DNA of 64,000 nucleotides from Zygnema cylindricum (Eukaryota; Streptophyta; Zygnematophyceae; Zygnematales; Zygnemataceae): NCBI GenBank assembly GCA_037447655.1, contig JBBHKE010002288.1, positions 1 through 64,000 on the forward strand. The letters run 5' to 3'. Below the pieces are notes generated by a model. The model had not been told where the DNA came from. It was given only the letters and a program-made list of their open reading frames with translations, and ran no database searches. The translations under genes were made by a program, and so were the position numbers. Shown here in pieces: positions 1 to 10,205 of the stretch. Numbering within the stretch: the first letter of the stretch is position 1; each line of letters opens with the position of its first letter.

Positions 1-892
1 AAACAGATTAGATTTTTTACAGATAGGTAGGTTTATTTACTAAAAGGAGAATGTCGAAACCAGGATTTGATCTTGGTACTTGCCGCTCGTCAGAACGCCG
101 GTAGCTTGTAGCCTTAACCATTAAGTCTAGACGTTAGGATATATACTATCGGGTTTGATATTTATTTAAATGTTAACACGTAGGAAAATTCATTTAACAG
201 CGGATGTTTACGGATACATAGATCTAGTAATGTAAACGTACGGATTTCGGTATGGATAAAAAACGAGTACCGCACATTTTGTTTCTTTTACAAAACAAAT
301 ACAGCACAAGCATTTATGACGGCTACGATCGAAATTTGCATTCAATCGGACGGCCGAAAAGAAAACCGAGATCGCGGAAGAGATTCTCAGCGGTTTATGG
401 TCATCGCCACATCGGATGACACGTGGCACGATTACGTTGGATAGCGACATCTCCGGGGATTACAGGACCGAATCTGGATATGACATGTGTCAACATTTAG
501 GCCATGTCGTACAATATCCGTACATAAAGTACACCGCCAGCTGTACTTTTGTGTACGACACTGTAATATGATTGGTGCCGTATACTAGTAGATTGAGTTT
601 GAGAGAGAGATAGGACTTAAAAAAATTGGTAGATAGGACCCTCTCTCCCTAAGAGCTTCTGTACAAAAGGTCAACTTTGACCCATCATAACTTACTGCCC
701 AGAGGAGCAAATTCAGAGATTTTTTTTGCTGTCGACTCAAAGGAGTCTTGCCTTCACGGGGGTGAAGGTGGTCAATGTTTTTCTCTGCCAAGGTGGCAGT
801 TGTTCTTGCTGAAACACAAAGGGGTCAAGGTAATCCTAGAGGCTTCCTGTGAACTGCTTACTCTGAGGTCTTATGGAGGTCTCAGAGTTGCA
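1..892 (+). repeat. 5' LTR of copia copy A (partial)
   Basis: Aligns along its length with 5413-6302 and ends in the same ctcagagttgca. About 170 bp of its 5' end lies outside the window. An ATG at 873 near its 3' end is in frame with gag across the LTR border. Confidence 0.9.
60..130 (-). other. antisense tRNA-like module in 5' LTR of copy A
   Basis: On the minus strand there is an A-box-like stretch (taatggttaaggc, about 111-123) followed about 40 bp later by a B-box/T-arm-like stretch at 60-76, with 5-bp half-stems around a 7-nt loop (atcaaat, one base from TTCAAAT). The same module sits in the other LTRs, always antisense to the element. It looks tRNA-derived. A role as a Pol III promoter is inference. 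Confidence 0.5.
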
Positions 893-3800
893 GGTTATGG
901 GCCCACCATCTAGGGTTCCCATATTGAATGGAGCTGGCTTCATATACTGGGAAAGTATGATGACATGAGCTCTATGTGAGAAACAATTTTGGGGAATAGT
1001 GAGTGGACGGGTGAGGCGCCCATCCAGTTTTGGGATACCTCCAGGGTTTACAGGAGGCAGATTCACTAGAGATGCAGATTCATCTTCAAAAGAGGAGATA
1101 AAAGAAGGAGAGGTGGTGGACAAAGGAAAGGAGAAAGAGACGACCACACCATTAGCAACTGGTTTGGTATTCATGTCACCTATTATGAGGAACGAGGAGA
1201 ATGATAATTCTACCATTGACTTCAACAATATGGCGGCAAAACACTTAATCCTCCGCCATCTTACTCAAGGACTCGCATGTCCTCATTTGCAAGTAGAAAG
1301 GGCATCCGATCTTTGGATAGCTCTCATAGAGATGTACCAAAGTGGTACAATTAAGCAACAATAGTTGGCTGATTAGAAAGTTAAGGAGTATGTATACAAA
1401 GGGGGGAAGATGTTGGATATTTGCAGTGAGCTTGCTACACTTTTCATGGAGCTAGAGAGTGCTGGAAAAGATTTTAGTGAAAAAGAAAAGGTTAACTGTC
1501 TACTGATGAAGTTACCCGATGAGTTCGAGAACATAGTCAACTGTGTGCAAGACTTCCGAACTCAAGGTGGATATGGAAGGGGAATCATTCTCGTTCGAGA
1601 GAATATGATTGAGATCCGTAGGGGAGGAGAGAGTGGGCAAGCCTTGGAAGCTGGGATCGATTAGAGGAACAAGGATTCTTGGAGACCGGTCGGACATTAC
1701 GGAGGGGCGGAGCAAAAAAATCAGACAGACGAGTTTGCACCAAGGGATCCCAAGGGTTTATGTCATTTTTGTAAGAAACCTAGGCACTATATGGCGGAGT
1801 GCACTAAGCAAACCGAGCTTCGGTTAAAAGAGGGGCAGACTGGTGGAACCCCGAGAGGAAAGAAAAAGACCCTTGTGACACAGGTACATGAGATGGAATC
1901 CGAAGACGAGGACGATGAGCTCCTATTGGATGAGGAGTTGGAAGTGACAAACGAGGTAGAAATTCCACGCAAGCAGAAATGCATTTTCGATGGATTGAAG
2001 GGTGAAGCAGGCTGGATTGTAGATTCAGGTGCCTCCATGCACATGTGTAAGGATAAACACCTGTTCACTAAGATAAGAAAGATTCCCACTGTAGATATAG
2101 CGTACGGGGATGGGAGGATAGTCACCACTACTCTTGTAGGATCGGTAGATCTAAAAGTGTTGGTAGAAGGAAAGACATCCCTAGTTACATTCTCCGATGT
2201 ATTGTTTATTCCGTAGTTGAACAAAAACCTCATCTCTATGAATGTATTAGATGATAAGGGTTTTGATACTAACACTAGGAAAGGAGTCTTTACTGCTAGT
2301 TTTGAGGAGAATGTTTATTTCACCGCTGAAAAAGGTAGCCAAGGGATGTTTAGGCCGATTTTAAGCAATGAAAAGAAGGAACTTTATTATGCTGGTGGTC
2401 ATGATATAATGATGTGGCATAAGAGGTTTGGGAATGTGAATCTAGATAAGCTAAGAGAGACGAAAAATATGGGAGTGGTGGAAGGAATTCAGTTCAGTGA
2501 GAGTGACAATCTAAGTGATTGTAGTGGATGTGCTCAAAGTAAAGCACACAGATTGCCCTTTCCCAAAACAACCACCTATAGGGGAGAAAAAATTCTAGAT
2601 TTGATACACATATATATTTGGGGACCGGCCAAAGTGCCCTAACAGGGGAGGAAGATATTTATGATGACTATCACTGATGATTTGTCTCGGTATTCCAGAG
2701 TGTATTTTTATAAAAGCAAGTCAGAAGCTCAGGATTGTTTTAGACAATATAATGCATTGAGCGAAAAACTCCATGGAACTTCAATCAAGAGAGCAAGGAG
2801 TGACAATGGTGGAGAGTATATTTCTAACCAGTTTGAGGATTTTTTGAGGGAAGATGGAGTTCAACACCAAAAGACAGTTCCAGAAAACCCGGAACAGAAT
2901 GGAGTAGGTGAACGATTAAATTGGACACTAAGTGATAGTGCTAGAAGTATGTTGTCGGATAAGAAGATAGGAAAAAGATTTTGGGCAAAAGCAATGAACT
3001 GTGCTAATTACCTAAAAAATAGAGTTCTTACTTAAACTATAAAAGATCAAACACCTTATGAGAGATGGACCGGCAAGAAACTAGACATATCTCACTTAAA
3101 GGTTTTCGGCCGTCAAGTATTCAGTCTAGATACATATCGGTCTAATTGGAAGCTAGATCCTAAAAGAAAACCGGGATACTTATTAGGATATGATGAGGAT
3201 GTTAAAGGATATAGAGTTTACGATCTAAAGAGAGAAGATATAATCTTAGTAAAGCATCTAGTAGTTATGGATGAAGGAAAGTCTGTGGATCCCTTTCAAG
3301 TATACAAAGTCAGTAAAAATCAGATTTGAGTCAGAAAAAACCGATGACTTTGAGCTTCCTAACTATCCAGGTTTTAGAGAAGATGACATTCTTGCAGGTA
3401 TAAATCAAACCGAAAAGGACCCGGCTGCGTAAACTCCTGTGAAACCTCTACCCGAAGCGGAATACGTGATGGAAATTGATTCGGAATCAAGGGATATGGG
3501 AGAAGCCGAAATTGTACGAAAGAACCCACGAGAACCATCTATTTCGGCCATAGACTTTGAGGGGGGGAGGAGAAATAGCAAAAGATTGCAAGAAAAACAA
3601 GCTAATAATAAGGTAACAAAACTATCTAATCAAGATGAACCTCAAAATTATGGAGAGGCAATGACTTGTCTAGAAAGGAACCGGTGGAAGACAGCCATCA
3701 ATGAGGAGATGGCCTCAATTATGGCAACCGATACTTGGGAGCTGGTGGACTATCCACCAAACCGAAAACTAATCGGTTGTAAGTGGGTTTTCAAATTAAA

Positions 3801-5222
3801 ACTGAACTCGGATAACACCATAGAAAGTTACAAAGCCTGATTAGTGGTAAAAGGATTTACACAGAAAGAATGAATCGACTACGAGGAAACCTTTGCCTCG
3901 GTCGTCAGATTTCCCTCCGTTCGCATACTTCTCAATTTAGCAGCAGCGGAAAACATGGAGGTGCGCCAGATGGACATCAAGACAACCTTTCTACATGGAG
4001 AATTGGAAGAGGAGATCTTCATGCGACAACCCGTAGGGTTTGTGGAGGAAAGAGAGGAGAGTAAGGTATGTCGGCTGATTAAATATCTTTATGGTTTGAA
4101 ACAGGCGCCTCGACAGTGGAATAAGAAACTCGATGAGTTTCTTACCGGTCTGGGATATATCCAGATCAGCTCAGATCACTCAATCTATAATTTTGAAGAT
4201 GAGGAAGGTTTTATATTTATTGCAATTTATGTTGATGATTTGCTTGTTTTAAGTAAATCAATGGAAAAAATTAATAAATTGAAAACCGATATTAAGGGGA
4301 GATTTGAAATGAAGGATATGGGAGAAGCAAAATATATTTTGGGAATTTAAGTCGAAAGAGACCGAGAAAGAAAGATTATAAGATTGACTCAAAAAGAAGC
4401 AATAGGGAACATGCTAGAAAAATATCAGATGGATAATGCTAATAGTTCTACAACTCCAATGGAGTTAAAAAAGGGAAGTGAGGGGAGTGAGGAAGTAGGA
4501 GTCATAGTCTTAGATAAGGAATTAAAACCTGCAGAACAAAAGTTCATGTAGACTATTCCTTACAGGCAAGTAGTGGGAAGCCTAATCTATTTTATGAATT
4601 GTACCCGACGGATTTGGCTGCAGCTGTAGGAGTGCTGAGTATAAGTTTAAATGCTCCCACTAACAAGGATTGGGAGGCAGCTAAGAGAGTCCTTAGATAT
4701 TTGATAGGAACTAGGGATCTATGGTTGCATTTGGGTGGGGAGAATATTGACATCACTACTTGGAGTGATGCCACTTATGGTGATGCTCCGATGAGAAGAT
4801 GTACTTCTGGATATGTATTATATGTGGGTGATGGGGCTTGCTGTTGGAGTAGCAAACAACAAACAACAAAAGGTTATTGCTCAGTCCACCATGGAGGCTG
4901 AGTATATGGCCTCTTGCTCTGCTGTAAAAGAATTGATGTGGGTCAAGTCTTTGCTTGGTGAGCTTGGTCACCTTAAGAGTGGTGAGCATTTTTTTTTGTG
5001 ATAATCAGGCAGCAATTGCTATTTCTGCCAATCCTAAACATCATTTTAAAGTTAAACACATGGACAGTAGACTCAGCTTTGTTAGAGAAAGTAGAAAACA
5101 AAATAATCAGTTTAGAGTACCGACCAAATAGTGAGATGGTAGCAGATATGATGACCAAACCTGCGCCTTCCCTTAAACTAATTTTTTGCAGAGAGAAGTG
5201 TGGTCTGAAATTAAAGATTGCA
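873..5222 (+). pseudogene. copia gag-pol remnant, copy A
   Basis: The reading frame can be followed from ATG 873 or 897 through gag, but a TGA stops it at about 964. Later pieces: a CCHC knuckle CHFCKKPRHYMAEC (about 1758-1800, Gly changed to Arg), protease DSGAS (about 2020), a GAG-pre-integrase/HHCC domain (about 2412-2560, second His replaced by Asn in WHKRFGNVN), an integrase core with TDD, SDNGGEY and a Glu after ENPEQNGVG (2661-3000), reverse transcriptase with YVDDLLVL (about 4228) and RNase H up to about 5220. In-frame stops near 2215, 2641, 3034, 3838, 4348 and 4549 make it non-functional. Confidence 0.92.
893..908 (+). promoter_or_regulatory. primer-binding site, complementary to initiator tRNA-Met anticodon region
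   Basis: It starts directly after the LTR CA. The 16 bases ggttatgggcccacca are the reverse complement of the anticodon stem-loop stretch TGGTGGGCCCATAACC of plant initiator tRNA-Met as I recall it. Priming from an internal tRNA fragment is known for Drosophila copia and yeast Ty5. It is not the usual plant site matching the tRNA 3' end (TGGTATCAGAGC). It contains an ATG (897) in frame with gag. Confidence 0.8.
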
Positions 5223-5223
5223 T

Positions 5224-5238
5224 AAAAAATAAGGGGAG
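5224..5238 (+). promoter_or_regulatory. polypurine tract of copia copy A
   Basis: The purine run aaaaaataaggggag lies directly upstream of the 3' LTR TG. This is the usual plus-strand priming site, and copy B has the same tract in inverse orientation. Confidence 0.8.
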
Positions 5239-6302
5239 TGTAAAAATCGATGGTTATTTTATTATTTTCTAATTCTAAATTGTAATATAGAAAAGAAGCC
5301 GAGGCAGACTGCCTCTAACTTCTCTCTCCAAACTCCCACACTTGTTGTAGTCACTGAGAAGTTGGAGAGGAAGCTAGAGCCATGGCTACCTAGGCTATCC
5401 AAAGGTTTACGCGAAATAGATTAGTTGTTTTACAGATAGGTAGATTTATTTACTAAAAGGAGAATGTCGGAACCAAGACTTGATCCTGGTACCTACCGCT
5501 CGTCAGAACGCCGGTAACCAGTAGACTTAACCATTAAGTTTAGACGTTACTACATACTATCGCGTTTAATATTTATTTAAATGTTAACACGCAGGAAAAT
5601 TCATTTAACGGCGGATGTTTACGGATATATAGATCCAATTATGTAAATGTACGGATTTCGATATGGATAAGAAACGAGTACCACGCATTTTGTTTCTTTT
5701 ATGAAACAAATACCGCACAAGCATTTATGACGGCTACGATCGAAATTTGCATTCAATCAGACGGCGAAAAGAAAGCGGAGATCGCGGAAGAGATTCTCGG
5801 CGATTTATGGTTATCGCCACATCGGATGACACGTGGCATGATTACGTTGGATCGCGGCATCTCTGGGGATTACGGGACCGAATCCGGATATGACATGTGT
5901 CGACATTTAGGCCATGTCGTACAATATCCGTACATAAAGTACACCGACAAATTTACATTTGTGTACGTCTGTGTAATATGATTGGTGCCGTACGCCACTA
6001 GATAGAGTTTGAGAGAGAGATAGGACTTAGAAAAAGTGGTAGATAGGACCCTCTCTCCCAGAGAGCTTCTGTAGAAAAGGTCAACTTTGACCCTCTATAA
6101 CTTATTGCTCAGGGGAGCAAATTTAGAGATTTTTTTTGCTATCGACTCAAGGGAGTCTTGCCTTCACAAGGGTGAAGGCGGTCAAAGTTTTTGTTTGCCA
6201 GGGTGGCAGTTATTCTTGCTGAAACACAAAGGGGTCAGGGTTATTCTCGAGGCTTCGTGTGAGCTGCTTACTCTGAGGTCATATGGAGGTCTCAGAGTTG
6301 CA
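5239..6302 (+). repeat. 3' LTR of copia copy A
   Basis: 1064 bp with TG at 5239 and CA at 6301-6302, preceded by the polypurine tract. It is similar over its whole length to 1-892 and, inverted, to both LTRs of copy B. Confidence 0.92.
5473..5543 (-). other. antisense tRNA-like module in 3' LTR of copy A
   Basis: Same minus-strand module as at 60-130: A-box-like taatggttaag near 5530-5540, and a T-arm-like segment at 5473-5489 with a 7-nt loop. The loop has one more change here (atcaagt). Confidence 0.45.
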
Positions 6303-8236
6303 GCAATCTCATCGGGTTAATTTGTCAACCCCACCAGACAGGCCTCACCACGGTACACCAATCTTATCAAGGAAGAAAAGAGAACGGGGGACATCCGGAT
6401 CTTCACAAGGGACAACTCAGGGATTTTCTTTTTCTGATTTTGAACTGCCGTGGAAATCCTTGTCATGCCGCATTCTATCGGTAGCACGCCTACACGATAT
6501 TTTACACGCATGCACGATATCATGCACGCACGGGAGGTATCCGAAGCGCGCGCACGATATCACGCACGCACGCGTTGTATTTCGACATGTATATATAAGT
6601 TTCGTTCGCACGTGCGGTGCATGTCGGTTCACTTTTTTGTGACGTGTACATGATTCACGTACGCGTCTAATTGATTACATACTCATTTTTGTGCGTAGTG
6701 TTTCTTTCGTTTCATTTTGTAGGTACATGATCTCGATGGTACTTTCGCAAATATCGTTTGGGCGACTCGTCGCGATTTCTTGGAGTATTTCGTGCGGTAT
6801 GTTTTGTTTCATGCGTACGTACGTGATTTTGGAGTATAGACGTCGAGTATCGTTTGACGACGAAGCGCGATTTTCGGGAGCGTTGGTGGCGTTTCAATGT
6901 TCTTTTATTCCTTAAAGTCGTGAACCCACGTAGGTTCATGCATACATGTAGATAGTGAGGGTTTTTACCCTTGGACGGTGATTATTGTTAGGGGTACGGC
7001 AGACGATGTTGGCCGCCTATTGGCCAAACATCTTAAGTAGTTCGTTCATGTGAACTAGCCTATACTTAGTTTAGGGTTTGCGTAGGTGTAGCGTAGCTAA
7101 TACTTAGTCTATTTCCAGACTTAGAATTTCTGGCTTTTGGACAAGAATTTTCTCTTGGCGCCGGAGCTTTTCTCTTACTCTCTCTCTCATCGATTGCTCA
7201 AGTTTCTTCTTTCTTTTTGCTAGCTAGCTATTTGGCTAGATAGTTTACGTATATTCTCCCTTGTAATTCTGCCCGCGGTTTTAATCCGCTCGGCTCAAAG
7301 CCAAGTATGGAAGGTTTCCCTCCAACTTGTGTTATTTTTGGGAAGTGGTGGATTGGAATTCGTGTGGAGAAGCATTCGAATCCGGCTGCCCTTTCACGGA
7401 CAGCTTAACGGTTAGGGTGTTTGTATTTGTGTTGTTGGTATTTTCGGTCGGGGATGGAAGGGTGAATTTTGGCCGAAGTTTTCCTTGTTTTTGGTTGGAA
7501 TTATTTATTTTGCTTCGTTGCTTACCTATGAGATAACTCTTGTAAATAATACGTTTAAGACCCAAGAGCCTAGTGGCTACCTTGTGGCTTAGAATTCTTG
7601 TCCAAAAGAAAAGAAAAAAATCTATTAAAAATAAAAAATTTACATTATAAAAAGAAATCATTTTGTTTTTGTTTTCTGCCATTTCCGTCTTTCAATCTTT
7701 GTCTCTTATTCTGTTGCCACTATATATTTTGGATTTAGTGCTAAACCTAAATTTTGTATCAAATTTAGGGTTAATCTGGAGAATTAGGGTTAATCCGCGG
7801 AATTAGGGTTTGGTGGCAGAATTAAGGTTTTGGCTGCAGAATAAGGGTTGCAACAGATTTAGGGTTTATTCCTTCTGATTCTAGTCCTTAGGTCGATACC
7901 CTTGTATTCCTTGGCTTCAGATTCAGAGTTTTGGCCGTCTAGAATTAGGGTTTGGATTTGGAATTAGGGTTTTTCAAGTGGAATTTGGGTTGGCTCCTAA
8001 CTTTCGATTATTGTGGTCACAAGTTTGGCTGTATATTTGGAGTTTGAGCGGCTTCTGACTTTATTCTAACACACTTTTCCTATCTATCGCATTTGTGTGT
8101 CTTATTGGTTAAATTTCTTCCACCGAATGCTTTCTTTTTTGCCTTCCATTGGTTCCCAAACATTCCATGACGTACACCTTGACGGTACGGACGGGTCTCG
8201 CGGAGGGTTACTTTGGAGACGCTGCTCGGAGCGAAT
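6303..8236. other. spacer between the two copia elements, no gene seen
   Basis: I find no supportable coding region. The stretch holds a CACGATATC/CACGCACG-rich segment (6493-6575) followed by a TATA-like tatatataag (about 6589), a 16-bp perfect inverted repeat (cttttggacaagaatt at 7134-7149 and its complement at 7593-7608), CT-rich DNA around 7160-7210, and AATTAGGGTT-type repeats at 7735-7985. Confidence 0.6.
7735..7985 (+). repeat. degenerate TTAGGG-rich repeats
   Basis: Many spaced copies of gaattagggttt or ttagggtt occur with irregular 15-30 bp spacing. They resemble plant telomere motif TTTAGGG but are neither tandem nor in phase, so this is a decayed simple repeat, not a telomere. Confidence 0.5.
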
Positions 8237-8492
8237 TGAAAATTTGAGACCTCCATAAGTCCTCAGAGTGGACACCTTCCAAGAAGCCTCTACGATAACC
8301 CTGACCCCTTTGTGTTTCAGCAAGAACAATTGCCACCCTTGCAGACAAAAACTCTGACCGCCTTCACTCCAGTAAAGATAAGACTCCCTTGAGTCGATAG
8401 CAAAAAGAATCTCTGAATTTGCTCCCTTGAGCAGTAAGTTATGGAGGGTCAAAGTTTACCTTTTGTACAGAAGCAAACTGGGAGAGAGGATC

Positions 8493-9379
8493 TGTTGAAA
8501 AGAGGTAATTAATAGTTCACTTCCCTTCTTTAGTTTTGGTTTATAGAAAGAGAGTGAGGATCAAAGGCGCGCCATGCCTGCCGCTATATTTAGAAAGTGG
8601 CAGTTTTTGAAGTAAAGGGTATTTTACTAAAATGATGCCTAAGTCTAGATTTGAACCTGCGACCTCTAGAGTCTCTATAGCCTAACACCTTAACCATTAA
8701 GGCGTTACGAAACGATACAGTTGACGGGTTTCATAAATACATAAACATTAACGCAACAACTAATTAACAACAGACTAACCAAAATGAACAATTCTGCATG
8801 TACGCGAATCTGAACCGTATAAAATATGTTTTGATCGGACGGCCGGCATTATAGCCGCCACGTGAAGAGAGCTTTTGGCGGCATACAAAGATAGCGTCAC
8901 GCGGTGCCACGTGGCGCCACATTATTTGACATCGAAGAAGATGGAGGAGGAACCATGTCTTTCGATTTGACAGGTGTCACCTTGTAGACCTTGTCGTACA
9001 ATGGTCGTACAATAAGTACATCGCCCATTGTACCTTCTTGTACTATGTAGTGTTCCTATTGGACTAGGGTTTAGTAGTAGGTAGTCGTGAGTAGGTAGAC
9101 CGAGACTTAGTAATATTTATGTACCTCTCTCTCTAAGAGAGCTTGTAACTATAAATGTCATATTTGACCAGCCATAACTTACTGCTCAAGGGAGCAAATT
9201 CAGTGATTCTTTTTGCGTTTGCCTCAGGGAAGTCTTGTCCTCACAAGGGTGAGATTGGTGAGAATATTTGTGTGCCTGGGTGGCGCTTATTTAGCGGGAA
9301 AGTAGAAGGGGCAAATATTATCCTAGAGGCTTTACATAGGCTGCTCATTCTGTGGGTCAATAGAGACCACATAATTTCA
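8493..9379 (+). mobile_element. nested solo LTR of a related copia family
   Basis: An 887-bp insert starting TGTTGAAAAG and ending ATAATTTCA, flanked on both sides by the perfect 5-bp direct repeat ggatc (8488-8492 and 9380-9384). Homology to the host LTR stops at one duplication and resumes at the other. Its 3' part resembles the host family LTR (taacttactgctcaaggg, aagtcttgtcctcacaaggg), so it is a diverged relative. No internal region is present, which is the expected product of LTR-LTR recombination. Confidence 0.88.
8642..8710 (-). other. antisense tRNA-like module in nested solo LTR
   Basis: On the minus strand: gccttaatggttaaggtgt (8685-8703) as an A-box-like D-arm, and gcaggttcaaatctag (8645-8660) with the T-loop TTCAAAT intact, which fits the B-box consensus GGTTCRANYCC except at its last base. 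It is the least decayed of the five modules at the B box and is again antisense to its LTR. Confidence 0.5.
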
Positions 9380-9891
9380 GGATCCTATCTCCTAATTTTT
9401 CTAAGTCTTATCTCTCTCACAGACTCTATCTAATAATGTACGGAGCCAATTGGATTAGAATTCCGTACACAAAAGTACAGCCGCCGATATACTTTCTGTA
9501 CAGTTATTGAGCGACATGGCCTAAATGTCGACACGTGGTATATCCAAATTCGCTCCCTTAATCCTCGGAGATGTCGCGATCGAATGTCATTCCGCCACGT
9601 GTCATTCGATGTGGCGATGACCAAAAACCGCCGAAATATTTTTCCGCGATCTCGGCGCTAATTCCGACCGTCCGATTAAATTCACATTTAATCGTAGCTG
9701 TAATAAATACATGCGTGGTATTTGTTTCGCTAAAGAAATAAATGCGCGGTATTGATTTTTTATCCGTACCGTAATCCGTACTTTTACATTACCGATCTAT
9801 GTATCCCGTAAGCAATTATAGCTAAATGAATTATCCTGCCTCGTAATGTTTAATTAAATATCAAACCATATATTACGTAACACTAGTTAAA

Positions 9892-9960
9892 GACTTAACG
9901 ACTAAGGCTACCGGTTACTAGCTGCTTACCGTCCGGCAGGTACCACGATCAAATCCTGCC
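9892..9960 (+). other. antisense tRNA-like module in left LTR of copy B
   Basis: Plus-strand gacttaacgactaaggctac followed by a T-arm-like cacgatcaaatcctg. The element is on the minus strand, so the module is again antisense to it. Confidence 0.45.
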
Positions 9961-10183
9961 GCCGGCACATATCTTTTTAGCAAATAAACCCCTAACTAAT
10001 AAATATTTCCCGTAAACCTCAGGATAGCCTAGGTAGCCATAGCTCTAGCTTCCTCTCCAATTTCTCAGTGACTTCGACAAATGTGGGATTTGGAGAGAGA
10101 AGTTAGAGGTAGACTGCCTCGGCTTCTTTCTATATTTCTATTTAGACCTAGAAAATTCTTTAAACGGACCATTAATTTCTACA

Positions 10184-10198
10184 CTCCCCTTATTTTCT
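10184..10198 (-). promoter_or_regulatory. polypurine tract of copia copy B
   Basis: On the minus strand aaaataaggggag directly precedes the LTR TG at 10183, matching the tract of copy A. Confidence 0.75.
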
Positions 10199-10205
10199 AG
10201 TCAAT

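Larger units (their letters stand above)
1..6302 (+). mobile_element. Ty1/copia LTR retrotransposon, copy A (5' LTR truncated by window edge)
   Basis: A plus-strand element in copia order: LTR end, primer-binding site, gag with a zinc knuckle, protease, integrase, reverse transcriptase, RNase H, polypurine tract, 3' LTR. The 3' LTR runs 5239-6302 with TG...CA ends. The 5' LTR copy ends with CA at 892 and starts upstream of the window, since base 1 corresponds to about 5413 in the 3' copy. The coding region carries many in-frame stops, so the copy is dead. It is the same family as copy B at 8237-15593. No left target duplication can be read; the right flank begins gcaat. Confidence 0.93.
8237..10183 (-). 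repeat. 3' LTR of copia copy B, interrupted by a nested solo LTR
   Basis: Reads inward from tgaaaatttgagacc at 8237 to attaatttctaca at 10183. Removing the nested 887-bp insert and one 5-bp duplication leaves 1055 bp, against 1069 bp for the other LTR. Confidence 0.88.

Noticed and set aside
7735-7985. Interstitial telomere
   Set aside because: The TTAGGGTT motifs are spaced irregularly and do not form tandem TTTAGGG.
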